Shown in pieces: positions 9,057 through 19,978 of a DNA stretch of 64,000 nt (its first letter is position 1; the number at the start of each line of letters is the position of its first letter). This stretch comes from Mycetohabitans rhizoxinica HKI 454 (GTDB taxonomy: Bacteria; Pseudomonadota; Gammaproteobacteria; Burkholderiales; Burkholderiaceae), in contig NC_014722.1 of NCBI RefSeq assembly GCF_000198775.1, positions 113,372 to 177,371 of the forward strand, in the 5' to 3' direction. The notes beneath the pieces were generated by a model, which did no database searches, had not been told where the DNA came from, and was given only the letters and a program-made list of their open reading frames with translations. The position numbers and the translations under genes are program-made.

Positions 9057-9932
9057 ATGTTTTCAAGCGAAGACAAGATTTCAGAAGAGTCGCTGGCGAT
9101 TGCCATGCGAATTCATGATTTGCTGAACCGGCATGGTGTTGGCAAACGTCAGCATGCGGCGGAGATTCAGCGCATTCTCGGGCTGAGCTATTCGCAAGCG
9201 CACCGGAAAATGAAGGGGGCCAATCCGTGGACCATTGCGCAGGTCAAGGCGGTGGCGCAAGCGTATGGCGAGTCTGCGGCGATGCTGCTCGATGGCCTCG
9301 ACTCAAGCGAGCCGGTTAGCGCAATAGCCGCGAAGATGCAAGAAGCGGTGTTTTATATTGGCGATGCTACCTATCGTTGCCTAGCCGATATTGGAGAGCG
9401 GGCGCATGATGTGTCGGGGTTGGAGTTTGTTGCGCTCAAGGACGGCAATCGATGGAAGGTGTTTCCGGTTGAGGCGGCGCCGGGGGGCGACTATTTCGTG
9501 GTCGAGCAGATTCTGATACGCGCTCGAAGCGCGCCTGAGGTGAGCCCGGTCATAGCGATACTCGATGACGATCCGCTCTTGACTGCCGAGATGTGCTCGT
9601 ATTTTCATTCCCATGGCTATGTTGCCCAGCCGTACAACACGGAGGCGACGTTTCGCGCGGCGCTTCGCGAGAACGTGTTCGACGGATTCATTGTTGACTG
9701 GCTACTGGAGAGTGGCACGGCCGAACAGACCATCCAGTCGATCCGGCAGTCGCGCTACGGCGACGCGCCCATTTTGCTGCTGACCGGCAAGCTCGTGACG
9801 GGCGAGGCGAACGAGGATGACGTGGCGCGGGTGATCCAGCAATACGATGTGAAACCCTTTGAGAAGCCCGCGCGGCTGAACTGGGTGGCGGTGGAGCTGG
9901 CGCGGCGGCTTAAGGCAGGGGCGCCTGGCTAG
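9057..9932 (+). CDS. HTH-receiver fusion regulator
   Basis: A 291-residue protein with an unusual order. A helix-turn-helix region lies at the N-terminus (about 15-65, including AEIQRILGLSYSQAHRKMKG). A middle segment of unknown fold follows, and a response-regulator receiver domain ends the protein (about 165-285). The receiver keeps its acidic cluster (ILDDDP), a phosphoacceptor Asp in FIVDWLL, a switch Thr (LLLTGK) and the Lys of VKPFEKP, so it could be phosphorylated. No kinase is adjacent. The ATG at 9057 begins the well-formed protein; a GTG/TTG extension to 8988 is unlikely. Target genes are unknown. A perfect 12-bp hairpin follows the stop. Confidence 0.75.
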   Translation: MFSSEDKISEESLAIAMRIHDLLNRHGVGKRQHAAEIQRILGLSYSQAHRKMKGANPWTIAQVKAVAQAYGESAAMLLDGLDSSEPVSAIAAKMQEAVFYIGDATYRCLADIGERAHDVSGLEFVALKDGNRWKVFPVEAAPGGDYFVVEQILIRARSAPEVSPVIAILDDDPLLTAEMCSYFHSHGYVAQPYNTEATFRAALRENVFDGFIVDWLLESGTAEQTIQSIRQSRYGDAPILLLTGKLVTGEANEDDVARVIQQYDVKPFEKPARLNWVAVELARRLKAGAPG

Positions 9933-9981
9933 AACCGCCCATCATGAACGAGCCGCTGCGCTGCAAGCCGTGACGGGAAAA

Positions 9982-10008
9982 CCGCTTGCCGTGCAACACG
10001 GCAAGCGG
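9982..10008 (+). terminator. Hairpin downstream of the HTH-receiver gene
   Basis: A perfect 12-bp stem (CCGCTTGCCGTG / CACGGCAAGCGG) with loop CAA lies 50 bases after the stop codon. There is no T tract, so termination would need Rho or other help. Confidence 0.5.
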
Positions 10009-10645
10009 CAGCACCGTCGCACGGAAATGGCGCGGCGTAGTGCGTGAGATCGTCGCCTGCGCGGCGCCTCGGGCGTTGCGGTTGAAACAGCGGTGTGGCG
10101 CATCATGGCAATGTAATGGGAAGCACCCATTTCGAGCATCATGCACCACTAGGGTAAATGCTAGTTGTTGCTGAGCAGGTGATTGTTTAATCTTCAAACC
10201 GTTCAACGCACCGAATTTACAGGTGGAGAACGAGGAGACAAGTGGCGCAAAGCGCCCGAAAAAGAAAGCGCTGTTGGATAAGTATCCAACAGCGCTTTTT
10301 ATTTGCGCCGTCAATTGACGTTTATCAGACAATTGCGTTGTCGCCGATTGTATTTCAGCCTGATTTAGGTGGCGGCGTCACGCGGTGTGACAGTGGCGTG
10401 TGCCGGATGCACGATCGGTATTGGCGCAGCGAGCGTATGGGAATCACGAAATGGAGGAGAGTGTGATATCTATCCGATTTAAAGGCACGCGCCGATTCGC
10501 TGTCTTATCTGCGTCATCGACGGATAATGCAATGCATGCTCGACATGCTCATTCGCCTGCTGAGTATCGAGGAAACGACGCGTGGTTTTTCTGAAATAAT
10601 ATGAAGGAATTAAATAAATAGTCGATTACGATCAACGGCTGCCCG
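10009..10645. other. Gene-free region with a strong nested hairpin
   Basis: No protein is recognisable here. The main feature is the hairpin at 10244-10309 listed separately. The sequence from about 10560 to 10640 is AT-rich and may be the old promoter region of the decayed Liv transporter. Confidence 0.5.
10244..10309. terminator. Nested perfect hairpin, probable bidirectional terminator
   Basis: The inner stem is 16 bp and perfect (AAAGCGCTGTTGGATA at 10265-10280 and its complement at 10283-10298), with a 2-base AG loop. It ends in TTTTT on the plus strand, and a TTTCTTTTT run follows on the minus strand. An outer pair, GGCGCAAA (10244-10251) and TTTGCGCC (10302-10309), encloses it. The nearest upstream gene ends 330 bases away, so the transcript it stops is not obvious. 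Confidence 0.7.
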
Positions 10646-11876
10646 ATGTGGCCGGTTGCCCGAATATTGGATTATTTACTCCACTATATCGGTCTGTATG
10701 TCATTGTCGCAATTGGGCTCGTGCTGTTGACCGGCGTAGGCGGCATGACTAGCTTTAGTCAAGCCGCCTTTGTTGGGCTGGGCGCCTATGCGACCGCGTT
10801 CCTAGCCACTCGCTATGGATCTTGCCATGGTTCGGCCTAGTGGTCGGCGTCGTCATCGCAGCGCTCGCCGCACTGGCGATTGGCGCCATCATGATGCGGC
10901 TGTCTGGGCACTGCCTGCCGCTGGACACGATAGCCTGAGGTATTTCGCTTTTCTTTCTGTTCAGCAGTATGGAATGGCTGGGCAAGTACGACGGGATCAA
11001 CGGCATGCCGGCGCTCGAGTGATTCGGTTGGATACCGGATAGTAGCCGCAGCATCGACTACCTAATCTGGATGGTGGTGCTGGCCACGGTCGTGTCGGTG
11101 TAAAACTTGCTAAATAGCCTAGCCCGAACGTGCCATCCGCGCGTTGTGCTGCGGCGTGACGATGGCTGAAGCGATGGGCGTAAACATGACATGGATGAAG
11201 ATCGTGATTTTCGTGTATGCAGCGGTGCTGGCCTCGATTTCGGGCTTCCTGTACGTGCATTTGTAGCGTGCCGTCAATCAATCCAACGCCCTTTGGTCTG
11301 GACCATGGGGTCGAGTGCCGGTTCATGGCCGTTGTTAGCGGCATTACGCATGTATGGGGCGCTGTGCTTGGCGCGGCGATCCTGACTGGTGCTGCGGGAC
11401 GGGCTGCAGTCGCTGTCGTCCAAGTTGCTCGGCGAGAATGGCAACTTCGAGGCCATTGTGTTCGGTGTGCCGCAGTCGGCCCAGCCGCCGCTGCCGTAAC
11501 ATGTAAAGCCGACGGCCAGCGAACTGCTATTGTCGGTCAATCATGCGCGTCAGGAGTTTGGCAGGCTGGTCGCGGTCAACGGCGTGTCGTTTGGATGGAA
11601 GGCGGGGGAGGTCTTTGGGTTGATCGGCCCTAATGGCACCGGCAAATCGACGACATTTCACCTTGTGACCGGCGTGCTGCAACCTACGCGCGGTGAGATC
11701 ACGCTGTCGTGGGCAGTGCATCGATCGGCTCGGTTCGCACAATACCGTCAAGCGAGGCATCGGTCGTACATTTCAGTAAATGAAATGTATGATCATGACA
11801 GTGCTCGAGAATGTCGCGAGCGGTGTGCATTTGCGTGGAACGATCGGCGTATATCGCAGCATCATTTGCATTGAAT
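10646..11876 (+). pseudogene. Fused LivM-LivG branched-chain amino acid ABC transporter, decayed
   Basis: The first 64 codons (including [20 protein letters not shown] and [20 protein letters not shown]) are the start of a LivM-type permease. Downstream, other frames keep pieces of the same protein, such as IGAIMMRLSGHCLPLDTIA and KYDGINGMPA, broken by frameshifts and stops. From 11506 the ATPase part begins ([20 protein letters not shown]) with a Walker [10 protein letters not shown], in the order permease then ATPase in one polypeptide. It breaks again near 11720 and ends before the signature motif. The enzyme cannot be functional. An intact Liv-type binding protein lies 28 kb away, without transporter genes in this window. 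Confidence 0.85.
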
Positions 11877-12001
11877 CCGCGCGTGTTTGAGACATCTGCA
11901 CATGATCAAGACATACCTAAGCCTTACCAAAAAAGCCGCGGCGCAGCGTCTCCTTGCGGCCGGCCTCGCGGCTAGGGTCGGCGCGGCGATGATCCTGCGG
12001 T

Positions 12002-12017
12002 TGTTTCACGTGAAACA
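12002..12017. promoter_or_regulatory. parS centromere site 1
   Basis: TGTTTCACGTGAAACA is a perfect 16-bp palindrome matching the universal chromosomal parS consensus bound by ParB. It lies upstream of mnmG and 2.8 kb before parA. ParB loads here and spreads to position the origin region. Confidence 0.9.
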
Positions 12018-12074
12018 CGACGCTTTTTTCGTGCATAAATCGTGCGGATCAATTCATCAATGTAGCTGAACCGC

Positions 12075-12080
12075 TATAAT
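12075..12080 (+). promoter_or_regulatory. Probable -10 box of the mnmG-parB operon
   Basis: A consensus TATAAT sits 60 bases upstream of the mnmG start. The -35 region is weak, so the promoter is likely but not certain. Confidence 0.5.
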
Positions 12081-12139
12081 TCGTAGATTCCCTTATCTCT
12101 TTTACAGGGGCGCGCACGGTTGCTCGGCGCGTCATCATC

Positions 12140-14149
12140 ATGCTTTACCCCACCGAATTTGATGTCATCGTGGTTGGCGGCGGACATGCCGGCACCGAAG
12201 CCGCGCTTGCTTCCGCCCGGATGGGCGCGAAGACGTTGCTGCTGACACATAACATCGAGACGCTTGGCCAGATGAGTTGCAACCCGTCGATTGGGGGCAT
12301 TGGTAAAGGACATCTGGTCAAGGAGGTCGATGCTTTGGGTGGGGCAATGGCGGTTGCCACCGATGAAGCCGGAATCCAATTTCGTATTCTCAATTCGTCC
12401 AAAGGCCCTGCCGTTCGAGCGACGCGCGCGCAGGCTGACCGTATCTTGTACAAGGCGGCGATTCGACGCCGTCTGGAAAACCAATCGAACCTGTGGTTGT
12501 TCCAACAATCCGTTGACGACCTGATCATCGAAGGCGACCGTGTAGCAGGCGCTGTTACGCAGGTCGGCATTCGCTTCCGGTCCCGTGCAGTTGTCTTGAC
12601 CGCAGGCACGTTCCTGGACGGCAAAATTCATGTGGGCCTGAACAACTATACAGGCGGTCGCGCCGGCGATCCGGCCGCGGTGTCGTTATCAGCGCGTCTG
12701 AGAGAACTGAAGCTGCCACAGGGACGATTGAAGACCGGCACACCACCTCGGATCGATGGCCGATCTATCGATTTCTTGAAGCTGGAAGAGCAACCAGGTG
12801 ATCTGGATCCAATTCCAGTATTCTCATTCCTGGGTTGCGCGGACCAGCACCCGCGGCAAGTGTCTTGCTGGATCACCCATACGAACGCGCGGACGCACGA
12901 GATCATCCGTAGTGGCCTGGATCGCTCACCGATGTACACCGGCGTGATCGAAGGCGTAGGTCCACGCTACTGCCCGTCGATTGAGGACAAGATTCATCGA
13001 TTCGCCACTAAGGAATCCCATCAGATCTTTTTGGAGCCGGAAGGGCTGACGACAAACGAGTTCTATCCGAATGGTGTCTCGACCAGCTTGCCGTTCGACG
13101 TGCAACTGAACCTGATTCGCTCGATGAAAGGTCTCGAGCATGCCCATATCCTACGGCCGGGCTATGCAATCGAATATGATTATTTTGATCCACGGGCGCT
13201 GAAGGCATCGCTGGAGACGAAGGCGATCGCAGGATTGTTCTTTGCCGGACAAATCAACGGAACGACTGGGTATGAAGAAGCCGCCGCTCAGGGGCTACTG
13301 GCGGGCATCAATGCGGGGCGCTTTGTGCAGCAGCGCGATGCATGGGTGCCCCGTCGCGACCAGGCGTACTTGGGTGTGCTCGTTGACGATCTTGTGACGC
13401 GAGGCGTATCTGAGCCTTACCGGATGTTCACCAGCCGGGCTGAATACCGGTTAAGCCTGCGCGAAGACAATGCCGACATGCGGCTGACGGAAATCGGCCG
13501 GGAATTGGGTGTCGTCGATGACGTGCGCTGGGAGGCATTCTCGCGTAAACGCGAAGCTGTTTCACGTGAAACAGCCCGTTTGAAGTCGATATGGGTCAAT
13601 CCTAAGACGTTGCCGGCGGAGGACGCGGTTGCGTTGCTGGGCAAGCCGATCGACCATGAATACAGCCTAGCGGATTTGTTGCGCCGTCCTGGAGTGAGCT
13701 ATGAAGGCTTGATGGCACTGCAGGCTAGCCGTTATGCACCGCCCGACGTATTGGTCGACGATCCGGGGCTATTTGAGCAAGTCAAGTACCAGATCGAGAT
13801 CGGGATCAAGTATCAAGGCTATATCGAGAGACAAGCAGGCGAAATCGAGCGGAACGAAGCGCATGAGAATACCCGGTTGCCGGCAGACTTGGATTACGTG
13901 CAGGTCCGCGGGTTGTCGTTTGAGGTCTGCCAAAAGCTGAATCATCATCGTCCTGAAACCATCGGCCAAGCCTCGCGGATTTCCGGTGTGACACCCGCGG
14001 CCATTTCGCTGTTGATGGTTCATCTGAAGAAAGGCCTGGGTCGTTCGACACTGAAAAAAAGCGCAGTGGCGGCGGATACCCCTCTCACTGAACCAGAAGC
14101 CGTCGATGCCACAACGGGCGCTTCCTCCACTCGGGCTACCGCGCAATGA
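12140..14149 (+). CDS. mnmG: tRNA uridine-5-carboxymethylaminomethyl modification enzyme MnmG (GidA)
   Basis: A 669-residue FAD enzyme that, with MnmE, installs the cmnm5 group on U34 of certain tRNAs. The N-terminus has the FAD-binding glycine motif [19 protein letters not shown] and the conserved [17 protein letters not shown]. Further along are [11 protein letters not shown], the catalytic cysteine region and [15 protein letters not shown]. The frame is intact; about 20 residues of loose C-terminal tail are extra compared with many homologues. A second parS site is embedded in the coding sequence at 13558-13573, where it encodes VSRET. The stop overlaps the rsmG start by 4 bases, opening the mnmG-rsmG-parA-parB operon. 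Confidence 0.97.
   Translation: MLYPTEFDVIVVGGGHAGTEAALASARMGAKTLLLTHNIETLGQMSCNPSIGGIGKGHLVKEVDALGGAMAVATDEAGIQFRILNSSKGPAVRATRAQADRILYKAAIRRRLENQSNLWLFQQSVDDLIIEGDRVAGAVTQVGIRFRSRAVVLTAGTFLDGKIHVGLNNYTGGRAGDPAAVSLSARLRELKLPQGRLKTGTPPRIDGRSIDFLKLEEQPGDLDPIPVFSFLGCADQHPRQVSCWITHTNARTHEIIRSGLDRSPMYTGVIEGVGPRYCPSIEDKIHRFATKESHQIFLEPEGLTTNEFYPNGVSTSLPFDVQLNLIRSMKGLEHAHILRPGYAIEYDYFDPRALKASLETKAIAGLFFAGQINGTTGYEEAAAQGLLAGINAGRFVQQRDAWVPRRDQAYLGVLVDDLVTRGVSEPYRMFTSRAEYRLSLREDNADMRLTEIGRELGVVDDVRWEAFSRKREAVSRETARLKSIWVNPKTLPAEDAVALLGKPIDHEYSLADLLRRPGVSYEGLMALQASRYAPPDVLVDDPGLFEQVKYQIEIGIKYQGYIERQAGEIERNEAHENTRLPADLDYVQVRGLSFEVCQKLNHHRPETIGQASRISGVTPAAISLLMVHLKKGLGRSTLKKSAVAADTPLTEPEAVDATTGASSTRATAQ
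13558..13573. promoter_or_regulatory. parS centromere site 2, inside mnmG
   Basis: The same perfect TGTTTCACGTGAAACA palindrome occurs within the mnmG coding region, 1.3 kb before parA. It is identical to the site at 12002-12017 over all 16 bases. Confidence 0.9.
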
Positions 14150-14856
14150 TCCGTACCGGGAGTGGGGCAACTCGACGCGCGCCAGAAAATTTTGCGGCGC
14201 AACGGCCCGAGCTTGAACTATTGTTGCGTGGTGGTGCCACTGAGTTGGGCGTTCCGCTGTCGGAGGAACAGATCGGCGGATTGTTGGACTATGTTGGCTT
14301 GCTGACGAAATGGAATGCGGTCTACAACCTGACGGCGATCCGCGAGCCGCGTCAAATGGTGATCCAGCATCTGCTCGATTCGCTGGCGATCGTGCCATAT
14401 ATCGCGTCCCGTTCGCCAGCGTCGTTGCTTGATGTCGGTTCGGGTGGTGGTCTGCCAGGGATCGTGATCGCGCTCGCTATGCCGTCTTGCGACGTAGTGA
14501 CCAACGATATCGTGCACAAGAAAACCGCATTCCAGCAGCAAGCCAAGGGATGCTTGCGCTTGTCGAACCTGTCTATCGTGACTGGTCGCGTGCAGGCGTT
14601 GCGCGCTGAGATTGACGTGCCGGTTCGATTCGATGCAATCGTATCGCGCGCGTTCGCGGAATTGGCCGATTTTGTTACGCTCGCTCGGCATTTGGTCAGG
14701 CCAGGCGGCGCGTTATGGGCCATGAAGGGCGTGCGTCCGGATGAGGAGATCGCCCGGTTGCCGACTGGTGCGACGGTGCGCCAGGTCATTCGTCTGACTG
14801 TTCCGTCGCTCAATGCTGAGCGTCATCTTGTTGAAATAGCTGTGGAGCCTGAATGA
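14146..14856 (+). CDS. rsmG: 16S rRNA (guanine-527-N7)-methyltransferase RsmG (GidB)
   Basis: A 236-residue SAM-dependent enzyme that methylates G527 of 16S rRNA. The SAM-binding motif [16 protein letters not shown] is intact, as are the family motifs [11 protein letters not shown] near the N-terminus and [12 protein letters not shown]. Its ATG overlaps the mnmG stop and its stop overlaps the parA start, both as ATGA, so the genes are translationally coupled. Loss of RsmG in other bacteria gives low-level streptomycin resistance. Confidence 0.95.
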   Translation: MIRTGSGATRRAPENFAAQRPELELLLRGGATELGVPLSEEQIGGLLDYVGLLTKWNAVYNLTAIREPRQMVIQHLLDSLAIVPYIASRSPASLLDVGSGGGLPGIVIALAMPSCDVVTNDIVHKKTAFQQQAKGCLRLSNLSIVTGRVQALRAEIDVPVRFDAIVSRAFAELADFVTLARHLVRPGGALWAMKGVRPDEEIARLPTGATVRQVIRLTVPSLNAERHLVEIAVEPE

Positions 14857-15695
14857 GCGATGCTGACAACACCCTGGCCGAGTCGCGCGTGGTGAACGCG
14901 ACAAGCCCCGCAGGCCAGCAAGCCGTGGCCAAGATCTTTTGTATCGCGAACCAGAAGGGCGGAGTTGGCAAGACCACGACGTCGGTTAACCTCGCCGCGA
15001 GCCTGGTGATGCAGGGACAGCGCGTGTTGCTGATCGATCTCGATCCACAAGGCAACGCGACGATGGGCAGTGGCGTGGACAAAGCCAATTGCGCTAACAC
15101 TGTCTATGAGGTATTGGTCGACGGCGTGGCAATCGCCGATGCCTGCACCCGCGCGCCGACGTCGGGATACGACGTGTTACCGGCAAATCGTGAGCTCGCG
15201 GGGGCCGAGGTCGAGCTTGTGAGCGCGCCGCAACGCGAGCGACGACTCAAGGACGCGCTGGCCAAGGTCGCCGATGCTTACGACTTTGTGCTGATTGACT
15301 GTCCGCCGGCGCTATCGTTATTGACCTTAAATGGCTTATGCGCGGCGCATGGTGTGATCATCCCGATGCAGTGCGAGTACTTCGCACTCGAGGGATTGTC
15401 CGATCTGGTCAATACCATCAAGCAAATTCACGCAAACTTGAATCGCGAGCTGACCGTGATCGGCCTGCTGCGGGTCATGTTCGATCCACGAATCACGCTG
15501 CAACAGCAGGTATCAGACCAATTGAAGCAGCATTTCGGCGACAAGGTATTCAATGCAGTGATTCCGCGCAATGTCCGGTTGGCCGAGGCGCCCAGCTATG
15601 GGATGCCGGGTATCGTATTCGATGGTGCGTCACGGGGTGCCCAGGCATACCTGCAATTTGGTGCGGAAATGATCGAGCGCGTGCGTGCGCTTTAA
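14853..15695 (+). CDS. parA: Chromosome partitioning ATPase ParA (Soj)
   Basis: A 280-residue ParA/MinD ATPase. It has the deviant Walker [17 protein letters not shown] (about 31-46), Walker A' in [11 protein letters not shown] and Walker [10 protein letters not shown]. About 28 residues of flexible N-terminus precede the ATPase core. It binds nucleoid DNA non-specifically when ATP-bound and moves ParB-parS complexes. Its partner parB is encoded 63 bases downstream and two parS sites lie within 3 kb upstream. Confidence 0.96.
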   Translation: MSDADNTLAESRVVNATSPAGQQAVAKIFCIANQKGGVGKTTTSVNLAASLVMQGQRVLLIDLDPQGNATMGSGVDKANCANTVYEVLVDGVAIADACTRAPTSGYDVLPANRELAGAEVELVSAPQRERRLKDALAKVADAYDFVLIDCPPALSLLTLNGLCAAHGVIIPMQCEYFALEGLSDLVNTIKQIHANLNRELTVIGLLRVMFDPRITLQQQVSDQLKQHFGDKVFNAVIPRNVRLAEAPSYGMPGIVFDGASRGAQAYLQFGAEMIERVRAL

Positions 15696-15758
15696 GGCCT
15701 GTTTGCGCAGGCACAGGTCGGGTGAAACAGGTGTCGCGGCGAAGCCGCGTCGCGAGGG

Positions 15759-16652
15759 ATGATGATGAACGCAGCAGTCAAGAAGAAGGGATTAGGTCGG
15801 GGCCTAGATGCACTGCTCGGGGGCAGTGCCGACATTACCGAGGCCGTCAAGCAGCAGGGCTCGCCGAGCGTGCTGCCGCTGGACCGGCTGCAACCCGGCA
15901 AATATCAGCCGCGCACGCGGATGGACGAAGGCGCATTACAGGAGCTCGCTGCGAGCATCCGCGCGCAGGGGCTGATGCAGCCGATTCTGGTGCGACCGGT
16001 GGCAGCGCAGCGCTACGAGATTATTGCCGGGGAGCGACGCTTTCGCGCGGCACGGCTCGCCGGCCTCGACGAGGTGCCGGTGCTAGTCAAGCAGGTCGCG
16101 GACGAAGCGGCGGCCGCGATGGCGCTGATCGAGAATATCCAGCGCGAGGATCTCAATCCGCTCGAGGAGGCGCAGGGCATCCAGCGGCTGCTCGACGAAT
16201 TTAAGTTCACGCACGAGCAAGCGGCCGAATCGCTCGGACGCTCGCGTAGCGCGGTGTCGAACCTGCTGCGACTGCTCAATCTGGCGCAGCCGGTTCAGAC
16301 CATGCTGTTGGCGGGCGATCTCGACATGGGACATGCCCGGGCACTGTTGGCCGTGGATGGGGCGACCCAAATTACGTTGGCGAACCAGGTGGTCAACCGC
16401 CGATTGTCGGTCCGTGAAACGGAGAAGCTGGTTGCGGCCACCGCCAAGCAGATCCCGCCATCGGCCAAACGAGCGAGCCAGGAGCGCAGTCGTGACATTA
16501 TGCGGCTCGAGGAGGAGGTGTCCGACCTGGTTGCGGCCACGGTCAGGATTAAGATGGGTCGGCGTGGTCGTGGGCAGCTGACAATCGACTTTGGTAGCCT
16601 CGATGCATTGGATGGCATCCTGGCACGCCTGCGTCGCGACGCGACTGCGTGA
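15759..16652 (+). CDS. parB: Chromosome partitioning protein ParB (Spo0J)
   Basis: A 297-residue CTP-dependent DNA clamp that loads at parS. It shows the N-terminal ParA-interacting peptide KKKGLGRGLDALLG, the CTP-binding boxes (YQPRTRMDEGALQELA and GERRFRAARLAGL), ENIQREDLNPLEEAQ and a helix-turn-helix containing SLGRSRSAVSNLLRL. The C-terminal dimerisation domain is basic. Three ATG codons in a row (15759, 15762, 15765) make the precise start uncertain. The stop overlaps the start of the downstream permease. Confidence 0.96.
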   Translation: MMMNAAVKKKGLGRGLDALLGGSADITEAVKQQGSPSVLPLDRLQPGKYQPRTRMDEGALQELAASIRAQGLMQPILVRPVAAQRYEIIAGERRFRAARLAGLDEVPVLVKQVADEAAAAMALIENIQREDLNPLEEAQGIQRLLDEFKFTHEQAAESLGRSRSAVSNLLRLLNLAQPVQTMLLAGDLDMGHARALLAVDGATQITLANQVVNRRLSVRETEKLVAATAKQIPPSAKRASQERSRDIMRLEEEVSDLVAATVRIKMGRRGRGQLTIDFGSLDALDGILARLRRDATA

Positions 16653-17866
16653 TGTCGCGTCACGAAGCGCCGTCGCGCCGCGTGCAATGCAAGCAGGGCG
16701 CCGGCTCTGCGCAGTCCGTCGCTATGCCACGCGGCGTGGGCGACACATATCGCCGGCTTCGTCGCGTCATCGTGGTAGTGTGCCACGGGCTTGCTAAGGA
16801 GCCCATACTGGCGACGCTGGTCACGGCGTTCGCGCTATTGCAGTGTGTTCACCCGCAGCCCTGGCGCACCATGCCGGCCCGGGTCGATTGGCAAACCGTG
16901 ATGACGTTGGCCGGTCTGCTAATGCTGACCAAAGCCGTCGAATATTCAGGATTTCTGACATGGGCGTCGCATCGCCTGGTGCGTCGCATTCGCAGTGAGC
17001 GTGGCCTTGCGGTGTTGCTCGTGCTGCTCGCCGCTGGCTTGTCGACGCTGCTCACCAATGACGTTGCGTTATTTGTGATCGTTCCCCTGATGCTGTCGCT
17101 GCATGCGCTCGTGCCGCTGCCCGTCGGCCGCCTGGTGGTCCTCGTGGCTTTGGCGGTCAATGCCGGCTCCATCCTGACTCCGTTCGGCAGCCCGCAGAAC
17201 CTGTTTCTGTGGCAGCGCAGCGGCGAGTCGTTCGTCGCGTTCATCGTTGCGCTTGCGCCGTTGTGCGCCGCGCTGATGGCCGTGCTGGTGGCGTTGACGC
17301 TAGTGACATGCCGCGCGCGGCCATTGGACCTGTCACGCGATCCATTGCCAGGCACGCTTGACCGGCCGTTGTTCTGCGCCGCCGCGGCCTCGTTCGCCGG
17401 CTTCGTGGCGCTGGCCGACGCACATCATGCCGGAATCGGCCTTGCGTTGGTGGCACTGGGCTTAGGAGCGTGGCGGCGCGACATCGTGATGCGCATCGAC
17501 TGGCTGTTGCTGCTGATCTTCGTGCTGATGTTTATCGTGCTGCGCAGTGCCGCGTTGCTGCCGATCGTGCACCGACTGCTGGCGGACGCCGATCTCACGC
17601 GGCCGGGGCCGGCCTACCTTGCCGGCGCACTGGTGTCGCAGCTCATTAGCAATGTGCCGGCGGCGATCATACTCGCCGAGTACTCGCAAGATTGGCGCGC
17701 GCTCGCATTCGGCGTCAGCGTCGGCGGCTTTGGCATCGCAATCGGTTCGCTAGCGAACCTCATTGCGATGCGCCTGGTCGGCTCGCATGGCAGCTGGTGG
17801 TACTTTCACGTGATTTCGTTGCCGTTTTACGTGCTTGCGTTGTTGCTGGGGAGGATGTTGTTGTAG
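16649..17866 (+). CDS. ArsB/NhaD-like permease
   Basis: A 405-residue membrane protein with about 11 hydrophobic segments and two inverted family motifs, LLTNDVALFVIVPL and ISNVPAAIILAEY. Their repeated N-D/N-V-P pattern is typical of the ion transporter superfamily that includes ArsB, NhaD and SLC13 carriers. The substrate is not evident. The frame starts with GTG at 16649 overlapping the parB stop (or ATG at 16652); a later ATG at 16724 would remove a hydrophilic N-terminal stretch and is a good alternative. Overlap with parB implies coupled translation, although no functional link to partitioning is known. Confidence 0.75.
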   Translation: MMSRHEAPSRRVQCKQGAGSAQSVAMPRGVGDTYRRLRRVIVVVCHGLAKEPILATLVTAFALLQCVHPQPWRTMPARVDWQTVMTLAGLLMLTKAVEYSGFLTWASHRLVRRIRSERGLAVLLVLLAAGLSTLLTNDVALFVIVPLMLSLHALVPLPVGRLVVLVALAVNAGSILTPFGSPQNLFLWQRSGESFVAFIVALAPLCAALMAVLVALTLVTCRARPLDLSRDPLPGTLDRPLFCAAAASFAGFVALADAHHAGIGLALVALGLGAWRRDIVMRIDWLLLLIFVLMFIVLRSAALLPIVHRLLADADLTRPGPAYLAGALVSQLISNVPAAIILAEYSQDWRALAFGVSVGGFGIAIGSLANLIAMRLVGSHGSWWYFHVISLPFYVLALLLGRMLL

Positions 17867-17988
17867 CGCAGGCGTGCACCATGACGCATGCCCCGCGTCA
17901 GCGTGTAGTAAGGAAAACGCTAAGGCAAAGCAACACCGTACATTGCGCACGCCGGGCCGGACGCACGGGTGCCGGCGGCAATAAAGCC

Positions 17989-18017
17989 TTGAATACGCTG
18001 CAACAATCGCTTACAAT
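17989..18017 (+). promoter_or_regulatory. Sigma-70 promoter of the ATP synthase operon
   Basis: TTGAAT and TACAAT are separated by exactly 17 bases, about 70 bases upstream of atpI. Spacing and both hexamers are close to consensus, and the position fits the first gene of the atp operon. Confidence 0.65.
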
Positions 18018-18087
18018 CGCCCGGATTTATCAGCTTGCCTACCCCGAAAGGCGCGTGTAAGCGTGGTGGGGCTGCAGAGGATGTGTG

Positions 18088-18627
18088 ATGACAACCGGCG
18101 TACCGGAAAACGAGCGTGATCCGGCCGTTGCGTCGGGTTCGGCGCCATCGCCTTGCAAGCCATCAAACCGGCTTGCCACTGCGCACAACGATCGGGACGA
18201 CGAGCTGGAAGATAACGACATCGTTCCGCTCACCCGGGGCGAAGCCGAACGAATGTTCGGGCCGCAGGTGAGCCGTCCATCGCGCGTCACGCCGACGAAG
18301 GTCGTGACAGCGCAAATGGTTGTATCCCTGGCAGCGGCGCTCGCGTGGTGGCTGTTTTCAAAGTCGCCGGGTCATGCTGCGCTGTCCGCGGTGTTGGGCG
18401 GGGCGATATGCTGGGTGCCGAGTGCGTTGTTCGCGGCACGCCTGAGGAGGAAGGGCAGCACCGAGAGCATTCTTGCCTGGGTGCTGGGCGAGGCGGTCAA
18501 GATCGCGTCGACGGTCGCGATGTTTGTTGTGACCGCGATGCTGTATCGGAACGTCCACTGGCTCGCGCTGCTTGTCACCTACCTCATTGCGCTGAAAACG
18601 TACTGGCTCGCGCTGGCATGGCGCTGA
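18088..18627 (+). CDS. atpI: ATP synthase subunit I
   Basis: A 179-residue protein. The first 70 residues are hydrophilic and acidic, and the rest contains four transmembrane segments of the AtpI type (VVSLAAALAWWLF, ALSAVLGGAICWVPS, KIASTVAMFVVTAML, LALLVTYLIALKTY). AtpI helps c-ring assembly and is dispensable in E. coli. The ATG at 18088 is preferred over the adjacent GTG at 18085; GAGGA lies just upstream. It begins the atp operon. Confidence 0.88.
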   Translation: MTTGVPENERDPAVASGSAPSPCKPSNRLATAHNDRDDELEDNDIVPLTRGEAERMFGPQVSRPSRVTPTKVVTAQMVVSLAAALAWWLFSKSPGHAALSAVLGGAICWVPSALFAARLRRKGSTESILAWVLGEAVKIASTVAMFVVTAMLYRNVHWLALLVTYLIALKTYWLALAWR

Positions 18628-18672
18628 GCGGTGCGGTACCCGACGAAGCAAGTTTTCGATTTATTGGATTGA

Positions 18673-19527
<855 letters not shown>

Positions 19528-19575
19528 AGCGTTTCCAGCTCACCAAGTTTAAATTTTTAGTTTCGAGTCTTTTAA

Positions 19576-19857
<282 letters not shown>

Positions 19858-19978
19858 GGTTTTCGGTTACCACGCGCCGCATGATGCGCGGCGTATTGAA
19901 GAAACGGGCGCGAGCTTCGCTAGGTCCTGCGAACGCGCCCGCTTTCAATTCCGGCAAAGCTATCGTTAAGGAAACACC

